Shown one piece after another: positions 36,001 through 44,054 of a stretch of 64,000 nucleotides of DNA. The DNA is from Bdellovibrionota bacterium. Its GTDB lineage: Bacteria; Bdellovibrionota; Bdellovibrionia; Bdellovibrionales; Bdellovibrionaceae. Numbering within the stretch: the first letter of the stretch is position 1; each line of letters starts with the position of its first letter. The DNA lies in the NCBI GenBank assembly GCA_963170155.1, contig CAUJGP010000023.1, positions 155,304-219,303 on the forward strand, in the 5' to 3' direction. The notes below the pieces were generated by a model. That model had not been told where the DNA came from, did no database searches, and was given only the letters and a program-made list of their open reading frames with translations. Position numbers and translations under genes: made by a program.

Positions 36001-37216
36001 TGCGACTCTTACTGGCCGCTATTATTGCTGGGGTCTCAATAGTAGTGGAGAGTTGGGTGATGGAACAATTGTTAACAAATCGTACCCGACGATGATTTCA
36101 GATAAATTTATTTTTTCTCAGATAGCGACAGGTGGGTCTTTCACATGTGGTTTAACTTCTTTAGGAGGAGCTTACTGTTGGGGAAATAATTTTTATGGAC
36201 AACTGGGAAACAGAAAAATATTTCCTCGTCTTGTCACAAACGGGTCTTATTTTACAGAAGTGGCTGCCGGGCAAAGACACAGTTGTGGTATCAAAGCTTC
36301 AGGAATGGCGTACTGTTGGGGAATCAATACTCAAGGTCAACTAGGAGATGGGAGCACGGTATCTAAAAACAGTCCTACTCTCGTCTCTGGTAGTTTGTCA
36401 TTTACTCACATTGCTGTGGGAGAGACTCATACTTGCGGAATCACAACTAATGGAACAATGTATTGTTGGGGTTACTTGGAGAATGGATTGGGGGATAGTG
36501 GACTCACTTCTCAATCTACAGTTCCTCTTATCGTAGAAGATGAAGGCATACCTTTTATTAAAGTCACTTTAGGCCGGCTGCATACTTGTGGAATCAAAAC
36601 AACGGGAAGTGCTTACTGTTGGGGTTCTAATAGCTTTGGAAAAATCGGTGATGGTACCACCACGAATAGATCTCTCCCGACAATGGTTACAGGAGTGATG
36701 AATTTTAATAACATTGCAGCGGGAGCCAATCACACCTGCGGCATTGCTGTCAGTGGAATCGCTTATTGTTGGGGATATGGAGGCCTGTATGGGCTTGGTG
36801 ATAGTGGCATGACGATAGACTCCAGTAGCCCTATTGAAATTGCTGGTGGTTTGAGTTTTTTACAGATTGTGGTCGGTGCGAATCATACTTGCGCTGTTTC
36901 TGTTGATTCCTTTATCTATTGCTGGGGCTATAATAATTATGGACAGCTCGGTGATGGTTCTTCCATCGGCCGAGGTGTTCCCTCACTGATCGGAGGAGGA
37001 ATTTCTTTTTCACAAATCAGTGCGGGAAACTATCATACTTGTGGAGTGACTTTATCAGGAGCGGCGTATTGCTGGGGGCTAAATGACCGAGGGCAATTAG
37101 GTGACCTCACTTTTACTAATCAATCAGCACCAGTTCCTGTGGCTGGAAATTATTTTTTTAACAGGATTTCTAGTGGTGGAACCCTGACCTTAGGAATTAT
37201 CAGTTCTTCTCCTTAA
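33077..37216 (+). CDS. Giant surface lipoprotein with 13 RCC1-type repeats
   Basis: The 1379-residue product has a long basic N terminus, a hydrophobic segment and the lipobox LLVSC (Cys near 44). Ig- or fibronectin-like domains follow to about residue 680, including one (PPTQLAFHVQPSDALVNTP..VQVQDAYGNI) of a type common in bacterial adhesins. The C-terminal half (about 700-1375) holds 13 repeats of the RCC1 seven-bladed-propeller kind. Each has HTCGIT...G.AYCWG.N.YGQLGDGT with two cysteines spaced about ten residues. That number exceeds one propeller, so two may form. Likely displayed on the outer membrane for adhesion or recognition. GAAGG lies just before the ATG. A sigma-28-like site overlaps the start region. 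Confidence 0.88.
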   Translation: MDVWLKSKLIRTFRKLKFRVLRSEKQKIQFLLIVNLALFLLVSCSNAIPKITSLTSVGSNKISLSNLPPSPSNALALRIFVNGSRIQSYRYKLGEESRTDCSQEEGYGSDLSVMVPIENNVSSFTDSSLKLCVIGKNNQGVSQSFSDATSFVWVKDTLSPNGFNILGVRGINDTLLDLFFTSSNGFPQIVWDASLGADSYDVTLYESDASVVVCATENIPAPVNHHSLTSCSSSLKNGNFYWISVVAKDNAGNATAALNNLAQFKVNTTVSSLHSSITGTGPVVADQVNFSTVSIVLKNSDNIPIENVIPTFTATDTNATNTYGACSASGASGISTCLLKSTKAENKEISLTSPASLQGGEVSFIAGPPTQLAFHVQPSDALVNTPLLPAVEVQVQDAYGNIANATSEMVNIMLDSSSPSLNLGGSLSKMAVNGIATFSDLIIYNIGIGYKLKAMVSGLITETISSPFNVNPSTVPTHFTDSLVWSASLSHSPDLRWNHPDMDSESIDSYEVAIGTSPGLQDIQGWTGVGKNNHAKLAHLSLTPNTTYYASLRALITGGLYSSTVVSDGWTTDVLPPSLASGFVLGSIPSTNTETPTLSWSFNDFQSGFGSAKARVIQASDHSPVSDWFDIYGGENISGVVLKKTTNYYMKVVASDQAGNETELLDSPEWVTSSTSEDFTVALGINDSAQLNTSFLRLLKPDLSLPVHGEHSFAQIYSGMDHACGLTLSGLAYCWGNNSYGQLGDSTAINKLIPTPVSGAFVFTHLALGRFYTCGITASGQAYCWGENAGGKLGDGTLMDRFTPTLVSGGILFSQLSAKNNHTCGIALIGQLYCWGENLYGQLGDGTTLNRPNPVLISMGFSFLQVATGKQHTCSLTTTGVVHCWGSNNYGQLGDGTTNSRTIPSIIMPGNFFAQIAVGDFHTCGIMMNQSVYCWGHNSYGQLGDSTNSNRTIPNLVLGSHSFSRISLGSYNTCGATLTGRYYCWGLNSSGELGDGTIVNKSYPTMISDKFIFSQIATGGSFTCGLTSLGGAYCWGNNFYGQLGNRKIFPRLVTNGSYFTEVAAGQRHSCGIKASGMAYCWGINTQGQLGDGSTVSKNSPTLVSGSLSFTHIAVGETHTCGITTNGTMYCWGYLENGLGDSGLTSQSTVPLIVEDEGIPFIKVTLGRLHTCGIKTTGSAYCWGSNSFGKIGDGTTTNRSLPTMVTGVMNFNNIAAGANHTCGIAVSGIAYCWGYGGLYGLGDSGMTIDSSSPIEIAGGLSFLQIVVGANHTCAVSVDSFIYCWGYNNYGQLGDGSSIGRGVPSLIGGGISFSQISAGNYHTCGVTLSGAAYCWGLNDRGQLGDLTFTNQSAPVPVAGNYFFNRISSGGTLTLGIISSSP

Positions 37217-37250
37217 TATCCTTTATAAGGGGCAATTATATTTGTCGCTA

Positions 37251-38807
37251 TCATTGTTCCTTTTCTTGCCAATGTTTTAAATGTTTTTGGCCGGGCATGG
37301 CTTCAAACCAAACATAAAAATCATTCAAGGTTTGTACGATTTCATTGAATTTTGGATTGTCTTCCAAAATACGTAAATTTCGCGGGGGCGGGCTTTTGGG
37401 AGTTTCCGGAGCCTTTTCTTGATCTTTGTTATAGGGATCAAGGAGAACAAGATCTTCCGAATGAAGTCTATTTTGATCATCTGAAATATAATAAAGCAGG
37501 ATGACCCAAAAACTCAAAGAAGCACCCCATTTACGGACATGATCAATAATCGCTGGCTTATAGAACGGGCTGAGCCAAGTGGATTTAGTGGCTACGGTTT
37601 CCGCTAAAATCATTTGATCATAAAACTTTTTAAAGAGAGGGCTTCCTGTTTCTTTGATTGAGTTTTCCGCGTCTGTTTTTAATTCGACCCATTGTTTTGT
37701 GAAAAAACTTAATCGGGCAAAAGTGATCAAAAATTCGAGAGTGTCTTTTTCTGCCGCTAAAGTTCGTAAAACCGTGTATCTTTGATAGCGAAGTTGATTA
37801 GGAGTATCCAGAACTTTTATGATATTGGGCAAATAAGTTTTAAGAACATATTCATTGTAGTTTAAGGCTAGAGCGGCACCAGCGATAGGACGTAGGGGGC
37901 GGGGCAAAAATCGGATGATTTGAGTTTGGATGAGTTCAACTTGGAAAAGAGTAAAGGCCAGTAAATTAACCGTTCTTTTTCTTTGGGCTTCCAGCTCATG
38001 TTTGATTTTGATAATTAAAAGATCATGGTGGTCCTTAAAAAAATCTATAATTTCCTCTAAGGGAGGGCGTTGAAGATAGAGAGCATCTCCCTTGCTGATA
38101 AGGTTGGGTATTCCTAGATGGTTTAATAAAAACGAGGCGTTTTCTTTTGCTAAATGAGAGGGATTAATGGAGAGATTATCTGAGGATTCCACCGTCGCAA
38201 TTTCTTGAATATCGAGTTTGATTAATTTTTCCAGAGTGCTGCGGATATAGACGTAATCCTCAAAACTCCTGGCAAACTCAGTTTTAAATTTTTGAATTTC
38301 ATCTATGCTGTAAGGTGATTTCTGACCTTCTTGCTCAGCTTTGTAAATTCTTTGCAACTTGAACCAGTTTCCTTCTACATCGATGAAAATGCTCTGAACC
38401 TGGTCTACTGCTGTTTTCAAATCATTGGCATAGACGGTGAAAAACTTCAATTTTTCATTTTTCAGACGATGATCAAAGAGAGCTTGCCTAGTCACATCTC
38501 CGGTCATTCGTTGAAGTACGGAAATCTGGGTTCTGATGCCAGAAATATGTTCGACGACATGATGGTATTTGTCGACCAGTCTGTTGAATTCTTCCTGTTC
38601 GGTCAGTTCTGCCGATTTTTTGCTGTTGCTCTCAGTGGCTTTCAATTTTTTCGTTGTTTGTTTGTTTTCTTTGCTAGAAGCTTTTTTATTTGAATTTGTT
38701 GTGGGCGCTGAAGTTACAAAAATATCAATACATTGATTTTTTGAATGGGCAGCAAAAGAAAAGAAAAATAGGGGTGTAGATAGGGTAAATAATAAAAAGC
38801 GATTCAT
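37251..38807 (-). CDS. Large secreted helical protein of unknown function
   Basis: The product is about 518 residues. A signal peptide (1-20, cleavage around AAHS) is followed by a Lys/Ser/Thr-rich low-complexity linker (about 40-70) and a long, mostly helical, charged region (NRLVDKYHHVVEHISGIRTQISVLQRM). A hydrophobic stretch near residue 435 (WGASLSFWVILLYYIS) may be a second membrane segment. No family recognised. Two ATGs occur six bases apart; AAGGA abuts the first, so the second (38807) has the proper spacing. Confidence 0.72.
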   Translation of the reverse strand: MNRFLLFTLSTPLFFFSFAAHSKNQCIDIFVTSAPTTNSNKKASSKENKQTTKKLKATESNSKKSAELTEQEEFNRLVDKYHHVVEHISGIRTQISVLQRMTGDVTRQALFDHRLKNEKLKFFTVYANDLKTAVDQVQSIFIDVEGNWFKLQRIYKAEQEGQKSPYSIDEIQKFKTEFARSFEDYVYIRSTLEKLIKLDIQEIATVESSDNLSINPSHLAKENASFLLNHLGIPNLISKGDALYLQRPPLEEIIDFFKDHHDLLIIKIKHELEAQRKRTVNLLAFTLFQVELIQTQIIRFLPRPLRPIAGAALALNYNEYVLKTYLPNIIKVLDTPNQLRYQRYTVLRTLAAEKDTLEFLITFARLSFFTKQWVELKTDAENSIKETGSPLFKKFYDQMILAETVATKSTWLSPFYKPAIIDHVRKWGASLSFWVILLYYISDDQNRLHSEDLVLLDPYNKDQEKAPETPKSPPPRNLRILEDNPKFNEIVQTLNDFYVWFEAMPGQKHLKHWQEKEQ

Positions 38808-39161
38808 GCCCATTCCTTATTTTGATTAAAAAAAATCATAAAAAGACCTATTTTTTTAAAGATCTCTATTTTGGGTATTTCGGCTTCTTATTCTTTCTTA
38901 TGGAGTATCGCATTGTAGCGTTATCAACAGAGTCAGAATAGAGTGTTATTGAAAAACCCAGGTGTTCTGAGACTGCCAATATATCAAAATTGTTTAATAA
39001 AAAATAGATGTTATGATTTTGACAGTGACAAAATAGGGCCAATCGAAAGGAGAAAGCATCTATCAAAGGCTTCTTTTTGGGAGGAATAGAGGCTTACTGG
39101 CGTAATGTAAGTCTACTCGAACTGCATTTGATTTTAAGTATCAATAAAGTCAAGCAGAAAG
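38808..39161. other. Intergenic region, no gene found
   Basis: AT-rich spacer upstream of the secreted helical protein gene (read leftwards). A 66-codon minus-strand frame inside it has no ribosome binding site and unconvincing composition. No hairpin or RNA gene that I recognise. Confidence 0.4.
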
Positions 39162-39449
39162 CTAACCTTCATAACATCGGAATGTAGCAATCGCTAGGAC
39201 AAAACCGTTATTGTTTGAGCCTGATTGTTCTAACGTCCAATCGGAAATTCGGAGAGGATAACGAGAATTACAGTGCTTGTAGGCTTCTTGTTGAGCTGCT
39301 TTTTTTGCTTCATCAAAGGCTTCTGAGACACTAATTCCTTCATCGATATTCCAAGAGGCTCTTCCCATTCCCGTAACGATGGTTTCAGCTAAAAGAAAAG
39401 GCGTGTTTAACAGGATTGCGACTAAGTAAAAAATTGTGGTTTTCTTCAT
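39162..39449 (-). CDS. Small secreted protein
   Basis: The 95-residue product has a signal peptide (1-21, cleavage after LLA). The mature part contains GMGRASWNIDEGISVSEAFDEAKKAAQQEAYKHC, an Ala/Lys helix, and a pair of cysteines (C59, C92) likely to form a disulfide. The helix with AxxxAKxxAxxEA resembles small periplasmic domains of the LPP20 kind, but this is a loose likeness. Clear ribosome binding site (GGAGGTTTTAAG). It follows the yhcC-like gene by 42 bases and may share its transcript. Confidence 0.72.
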   Translation of the reverse strand: MKKTTIFYLVAILLNTPFLLAETIVTGMGRASWNIDEGISVSEAFDEAKKAAQQEAYKHCNSRYPLRISDWTLEQSGSNNNGFVLAIATFRCYEG

Positions 39450-39491
39450 CTTAAAACCTCCATGATTGATTATTTTATGAAAGTTTGTTTT

Positions 39492-40508
39492 TTAAGGTTC
39501 GATGTTGTTTTGGAGAGTATAGGGTGAAGCTTGTTTTTGCAAGTTCAAAGACGCTACATGATCTTGATCGGATTGAGGATGGTAATATTGGCTTTGGTAA
39601 GAACCATCACTTCTGAGGGCGTTGACGATGAATTGGTGAGTTTCCATTTTATTTCCAGTCCAAGCAGGTGCAACTAATTCTTCTCTGCGTGAGGAGAGTG
39701 CTGCAAGTCGATGAACAGCAACTCGTGGAGACAGATGCTGTAGAAAAAGTTTCACTTTACGGGCGTATTCTTCTTTTTCAATGGGAGTAAATTCGCCCGC
39801 GAGATAAAGCTGTTCCAAAGGGGTATGTTTTAGAACATGTAGATTATGAAGTTTGACGTTAGAAATAGGAAGATGGTTGATGATTTCTGCCGTTTCTATA
39901 ATACGTTCATCAGTTTCGTTGGGAAGGCCGAACATTAAATGAATGCCTAAATCCACGGGGGTGTTTTGAGAAATTTTGTGCAGGGCTTCGATGGATTGAG
40001 CTCTGGTGTGACCACGCTTGAGAAATTGAAGTTGATCATCAAAAAAACTTTGCACACCCAGCTCCACAGCTACAAAGGATTTTTCATGGAATTCAGTCCA
40101 TAATTTGAAGACAGCAGGACTTAAACAATCAGGGCGCGTTCCCACCACAAGTCCTTTGACAAAAGGATATTCTAGAGCTTTGGAAAAATTGTCTCTGAGC
40201 TGCGAAATCTTGGTGAACGTGTTGGTGTAAGCTTGGAAGTAAATCAAAAAATATTTAGCTTTATATTTTTTCTCAATGACTTGATGGTATTTGGTGATTT
40301 GTTCATCGAGAGGCATTGTTAGAGATTCACTTTTAGCGGCGGATCCCCAGATATCGCAAAAAATGCAGGTTTCCATTCCTTTTAATCCCATTCGATTTGG
40401 ACAATTATCCACCACAGAGACTGGAATTTTATAAACTTTTCCACCAAAATGATTTGTGTAGAATTGACTGATAGGATAGTAGGGAAGACCAGGCCATTTT
40501 TTTTCCAT
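39492..40508 (-). CDS. Radical SAM protein, YhcC/TIGR01212 family
   Basis: The 338-residue product has an unusual cluster-binding motif CPNRMGLKGMETCIFC (C36, C48, C51), with the long first spacing typical of the YhcC/TIGR01212 family. ELGVQSFFDDQLQFLKRGHT and LMFGLPNETDE also match that family. The biochemical role of YhcC proteins is not settled; a role in oxidative or redox metabolism has been suggested for related proteins. The gene is divergent from an MnmC-like methyltransferase, 52 bases apart. Confidence 0.88.
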   Translation of the reverse strand: MEKKWPGLPYYPISQFYTNHFGGKVYKIPVSVVDNCPNRMGLKGMETCIFCDIWGSAAKSESLTMPLDEQITKYHQVIEKKYKAKYFLIYFQAYTNTFTKISQLRDNFSKALEYPFVKGLVVGTRPDCLSPAVFKLWTEFHEKSFVAVELGVQSFFDDQLQFLKRGHTRAQSIEALHKISQNTPVDLGIHLMFGLPNETDERIIETAEIINHLPISNVKLHNLHVLKHTPLEQLYLAGEFTPIEKEEYARKVKLFLQHLSPRVAVHRLAALSSRREELVAPAWTGNKMETHQFIVNALRSDGSYQSQYYHPQSDQDHVASLNLQKQASPYTLQNNIEP

Positions 40509-40560
40509 GAAACGCAGTGATAATGAACTCAGATTGGCTTGTCAATGAAAGGAATTCAAA

Positions 40561-41277
40561 TTGCAAAACCATGGTCATTTTTCAGTATTACAGACGGCCG
40601 ATGGAAGCCCAAGCCTCCGAGGTGAGACAGAACCGATGCATCACTTGGGAGGTGCCTATTCGGAAACTCAGTATATTTACGGAGAAGCTCTGAGGCGATT
40701 AGCGGAGCACAAGGAACTGGTATCGTGGAATGTTCTGGTGGTGGGGTTAGGGTTGGGATACATTGAATTGCTTTCGGTAGCGGAAGCACTTAAACACCAA
40801 AAAAAAATTCATTTGTTGACCTATGAGATAGAAGCAGAACTTGTTGATCTGTTTATTCATTGGCTCAAGGGAGACGTAGAAAATAAAGTTTATGATCAGA
40901 TGTTGAATTTTTTTAAAGAGGATTACCCTGCATATGATCTTAAAAAAGAGCTCTTTGAAATTTATTTGCAGGGTGAATGGGAAATTCGAGGTGCCCTTGA
41001 TTCTTCTAGTTTACCCTCGCCGAAGTATCAATTAATTTTATTTGATGCTTTTAGTGGAAAAACAACACCGAATCTTTGGACTGAAGATTTTTTGAATGTT
41101 TTTTTAATGAAGACTGTGGGATCATCCCTCCCCGCTGTTTTCTCTACGTATGCCTGTACCGGAGTTTTAAAAAGAGTTTTACATCAAGCTGGATTCAAGG
41201 TGGAAAAACGAATGGGTTTTTTAGGTAAAAGAAATTCGACGCTGGCTTATAAAGAAGTTCTTAATAGTCAGCATTAA
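40561..41277 (+). CDS. MnmC/MnmD-like SAM-dependent methyltransferase
   Basis: The 238-residue product shows the MnmC methyltransferase pattern QTADGSPSLRGETEPMHHLGGAYSE at the N terminus (11-35), the SAM loop VLVVGLGLGYIELL (57-70) and LILFDAFSGKTTPNLWTEDF. MnmC/MnmD methylates aminomethyl-uridine at the wobble position of tRNA. It lacks the FAD oxidoreductase half of E. coli MnmC, so it would be the MnmD-type. The start is TTG with AAAGGA seven bases upstream; the motif spacing to this start fits the family. The N-terminal half is closest; substrate assignment is by family. Confidence 0.8.
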   Translation: MQNHGHFSVLQTADGSPSLRGETEPMHHLGGAYSETQYIYGEALRRLAEHKELVSWNVLVVGLGLGYIELLSVAEALKHQKKIHLLTYEIEAELVDLFIHWLKGDVENKVYDQMLNFFKEDYPAYDLKKELFEIYLQGEWEIRGALDSSSLPSPKYQLILFDAFSGKTTPNLWTEDFLNVFLMKTVGSSLPAVFSTYACTGVLKRVLHQAGFKVEKRMGFLGKRNSTLAYKEVLNSQH

Positions 41278-41373
41278 AACCCCCAAGAAGTCCTCAGGAA
41301 TTAGAATGATGAATCCTAAAGGATTAGGACAGTTTGTTAATTCCATTAGTAATGATAATCTCGAAGATCCTTT

Positions 41374-42519
41374 TCATAGTTTCATGAGAAGAAGCCAAGC
41401 CGCTCCTCCTAAAATAAAAACAAAATTCATGGCTGAAGCGATTCCCAAGAGATCAGTCCAATAACCAATAATAAGATTCATAGAGATAAAAAAGAGTGAT
41501 TGAAGACTGATTGTTTTACTCAAGACGGATGAAACCTGATTGGGAAAGAGTTCACTGATGAATGAGATACTCAAGGGATAGAACGGAGCTAAAAAAAGGC
41601 CGCTCAAGCTTAAAAAAAGCGGATCGATTTTTAGTCCTAGAGTGATCACTATGAGAGAGCTTACGAGTGAGAGAAGGAGCATTTTCTTCGTGCTTAATGG
41701 AGGGGTAAAAAAAATAAAAAAAACTCGTCCTGCCAACAAACCAATAAAAAAATAAGTGAGATAAAGGCTGGATTGAGAGAGTGTCCATTGATAGTGAAAT
41801 TTTAAATAACTGGTCATGCGAGTGGACATGAGGAGTTCAATGGAGAAGTAGCAAGAAATAATGAGAGTGAGTAATAAAGGTTTGCCATTCGAAGAAGGCA
41901 ATGCGTGCATTACTGGCTGTACAGGGGAGATTTGAGAAGAAGACGTGGAAACTTTGCTCCGAGATGCCGGAAGTACCAATATCCCTATATAAAGCAAAAA
42001 TATAAGAAGAGCCGCTAATAAAAATAAATACTTCCAGGGAAATTGAGAGTTGGTCATTTCTCTTGCTAAAAGAGGAGCTAAAAACGCCGCAAAACCATAC
42101 ATGCTATGGAGTCCAGAAAGAATCTTTTGCTTGGTTTGGGGAGAGGCTATTGTGGTGATCAATAAATTTTGTGTCACAGCCAAGATCCCAAATCCCAAAC
42201 CCAAAACAGCTCCGCTGAAGAGTAGTGGCGTAAATTGGGGGGCGATAAAAAAACCGAAAGTGCCAAGGCCCATCAGTAAAACTCCCCAGCGCCAGACTTG
42301 CAAGGCATCACGACGCTGAATCCACTGATGAGATGTATAACTGGCAATGATGGAAAAAACAGAGGTAATCACAAAAAGATAAGATCCATGGGTACTGGAA
42401 AGAGAGAAGGTGTTTAAAATTTCTGGAAATAATGTGCCCCTTAGGTTATCCGTCAACCCTAACACAAAAAGACTAAGATAGATCATAATAATGATTTGTG
42501 CTTTTGGGTCTTTAAACAT
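41374..42519 (-). CDS. Major facilitator superfamily transporter
   Basis: The 381-residue product has about 12 membrane helices and the MFS loop 2-3 region (SHQWIQRRDALQVWRWG), shorter than classic consensus. GAVLGLGFGILAVTQNL in helix 4 resembles sugar or drug MFS carriers. The substrate cannot be assigned. It lies eight bases after the NtrC-type regulator gene on the same strand and its ribosome binding site is within that gene's end, so it is probably translated from the kinase/regulator transcript. Confidence 0.87.
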   Translation of the reverse strand: MFKDPKAQIIIMIYLSLFVLGLTDNLRGTLFPEILNTFSLSSTHGSYLFVITSVFSIIASYTSHQWIQRRDALQVWRWGVLLMGLGTFGFFIAPQFTPLLFSGAVLGLGFGILAVTQNLLITTIASPQTKQKILSGLHSMYGFAAFLAPLLAREMTNSQFPWKYLFLLAALLIFLLYIGILVLPASRSKVSTSSSQISPVQPVMHALPSSNGKPLLLTLIISCYFSIELLMSTRMTSYLKFHYQWTLSQSSLYLTYFFIGLLAGRVFFIFFTPPLSTKKMLLLSLVSSLIVITLGLKIDPLFLSLSGLFLAPFYPLSISFISELFPNQVSSVLSKTISLQSLFFISMNLIIGYWTDLLGIASAMNFVFILGGAAWLLLMKL

Positions 42520-42527
42520 GAAGAGGC

Positions 42528-43949
42528 CTAATCCTTGTAGTCTTCTGGATTAATGCCATATTTCTTTATTTTTCGGAGCAAAGTATTTTTAGGGATATTA
42601 GCATGGGCCACGGTTTGATTGATTTTTCCTCGATTGGCTCGTAGGGCACTAATAATAAAATCCTTTTCTACCTGCTCTTTAAAAAGGTCGTAATTAAGCG
42701 GACCATCGTAACCATTAGGATTACTCATCACAGGCGTCGTGAGATTTGTTTGAGAAGCGACAGCATTTTGATGAACAGCGTCCGTAAGACTGGATAATTG
42801 TATTTCATCTTTGGGTTCGATGATAAAAGCCCTTTCAATAAGGTTTTCAAGCTCTCGGATATTTCCTGGCCAATGATAACGTTTGAGAGCTTCCATGGCA
42901 TCGGGAGCCACTCCTTTGATTTGATGAGGATGGTTCTTTCCGATTTTTTTAATAAAGTGTTGGACCAGTGCGGGAATGTCATCGGTTCGTTCTTTGAGGG
43001 GAGGAAGAAAAATGGGTAAGACATTCAATCTATAAAATAAATCTTCGCGAAATGTTTTATCTTCGATCATTTTTTCCAAGTTTCGATTGGTGGCGGCAAT
43101 GATTCTCGTGTTGGTTTTGATTTCCCGCTGTCCTCCTACAGGAACGAATTTTTTTTCTTGTAGAACTCGCAAGAGCTTCACTTGCATTTCTGGCTTGAGC
43201 TCGCCGATTTCATCAAGAAAAAGAGTTCCATTATTGGCCAATTGAAATTTACCGATTTTTCTTTCGATGGCACCTGTAAAAGCCCCTTTTTCATGACCAA
43301 AAAGCTCACTTTCCATGAGGGCTTCGGGAATAGCACCACAGTTGATCGCTACAAAAGCCCCGTTTTTTCTGGGAGAATTGTAGTGTATGGCTCGAGCCAC
43401 TAGTTCTTTTCCGGTTCCATTTTCACCCCGAATTAAAACTGTTGTATCCACTTTACAAAGTTTGTTAATGAGAAAGAAAACTTCTTTCATTTTTCTGGAA
43501 TGCCCCACAAACTCACTGTCAATATCATCATCAAAAATAGGATTGGATAAAACAAGATCAGAGACCATCTCGCTGGCTTCAACAGCCCGTCGGACAATAT
43601 TGATCAAACGTTCGGGAGAGACTGGCTTTTCCAAATAATCATAGGCCCCTTCTTTAATGGCGCTGACTGCGTCTTGGAGGTTAGAATGAGCGGTCATTAA
43701 GACCACAAATGTTCTGGGGTCATGCTCTTTGATGTGAGTGAGAGCTTCAAGACCGTTCATCTCTGGCATTTTAACATCCATTAAAATCAAATCGTAGTCA
43801 TTAATACGGACGAGAGAGAGCGCTTCGGAACCGGTTCCCGCTTCATCGATTTCGAAAGTAAAATCAGGGAGTGTGTTTATTAAAATGGAAGCAACTGATT
43901 TTCTTAACTCACTTTCATCATCAACAATTAAAATTTTCAATTGTTCCAT
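42528..43949 (-). CDS. NtrC/AtoC-type sigma-54 response regulator
   Basis: The 473-residue product has a receiver domain (phosphoacceptor D58 in LILMDVKMP), a AAA+ domain with Walker A GENGTGKE, the sigma-54 contact loop GAFTGA, and Walker B GTLFLDEIGEL. A C-terminal Fis-type HTH (GKINQTVAHANIPKNTLLRKIKKYG) follows. It activates sigma-54 promoters. AAGGAG precedes the ATG. It sits 105 bases after the CHASE2 kinase gene, its likely partner. Confidence 0.93.
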   Translation of the reverse strand: MEQLKILIVDDESELRKSVASILINTLPDFTFEIDEAGTGSEALSLVRINDYDLILMDVKMPEMNGLEALTHIKEHDPRTFVVLMTAHSNLQDAVSAIKEGAYDYLEKPVSPERLINIVRRAVEASEMVSDLVLSNPIFDDDIDSEFVGHSRKMKEVFFLINKLCKVDTTVLIRGENGTGKELVARAIHYNSPRKNGAFVAINCGAIPEALMESELFGHEKGAFTGAIERKIGKFQLANNGTLFLDEIGELKPEMQVKLLRVLQEKKFVPVGGQREIKTNTRIIAATNRNLEKMIEDKTFREDLFYRLNVLPIFLPPLKERTDDIPALVQHFIKKIGKNHPHQIKGVAPDAMEALKRYHWPGNIRELENLIERAFIIEPKDEIQLSSLTDAVHQNAVASQTNLTTPVMSNPNGYDGPLNYDLFKEQVEKDFIISALRANRGKINQTVAHANIPKNTLLRKIKKYGINPEDYKD

Positions 43950-44054
43950 TTGGGCTCCTTGTTGTTCATTTGAAGTTTTATTGAAGAAATCACTTAGATT
44001 TTTATTTACACGAGAGTGGGCGTTTCATAAATTTCCAAGCGCTTCTTCTCCCCC

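Noticed and set aside
38866..39066. 66-codon minus-strand frame in the gap at 38.9 kb
   Set aside because: No ribosome binding site, no recognisable domain or bias.
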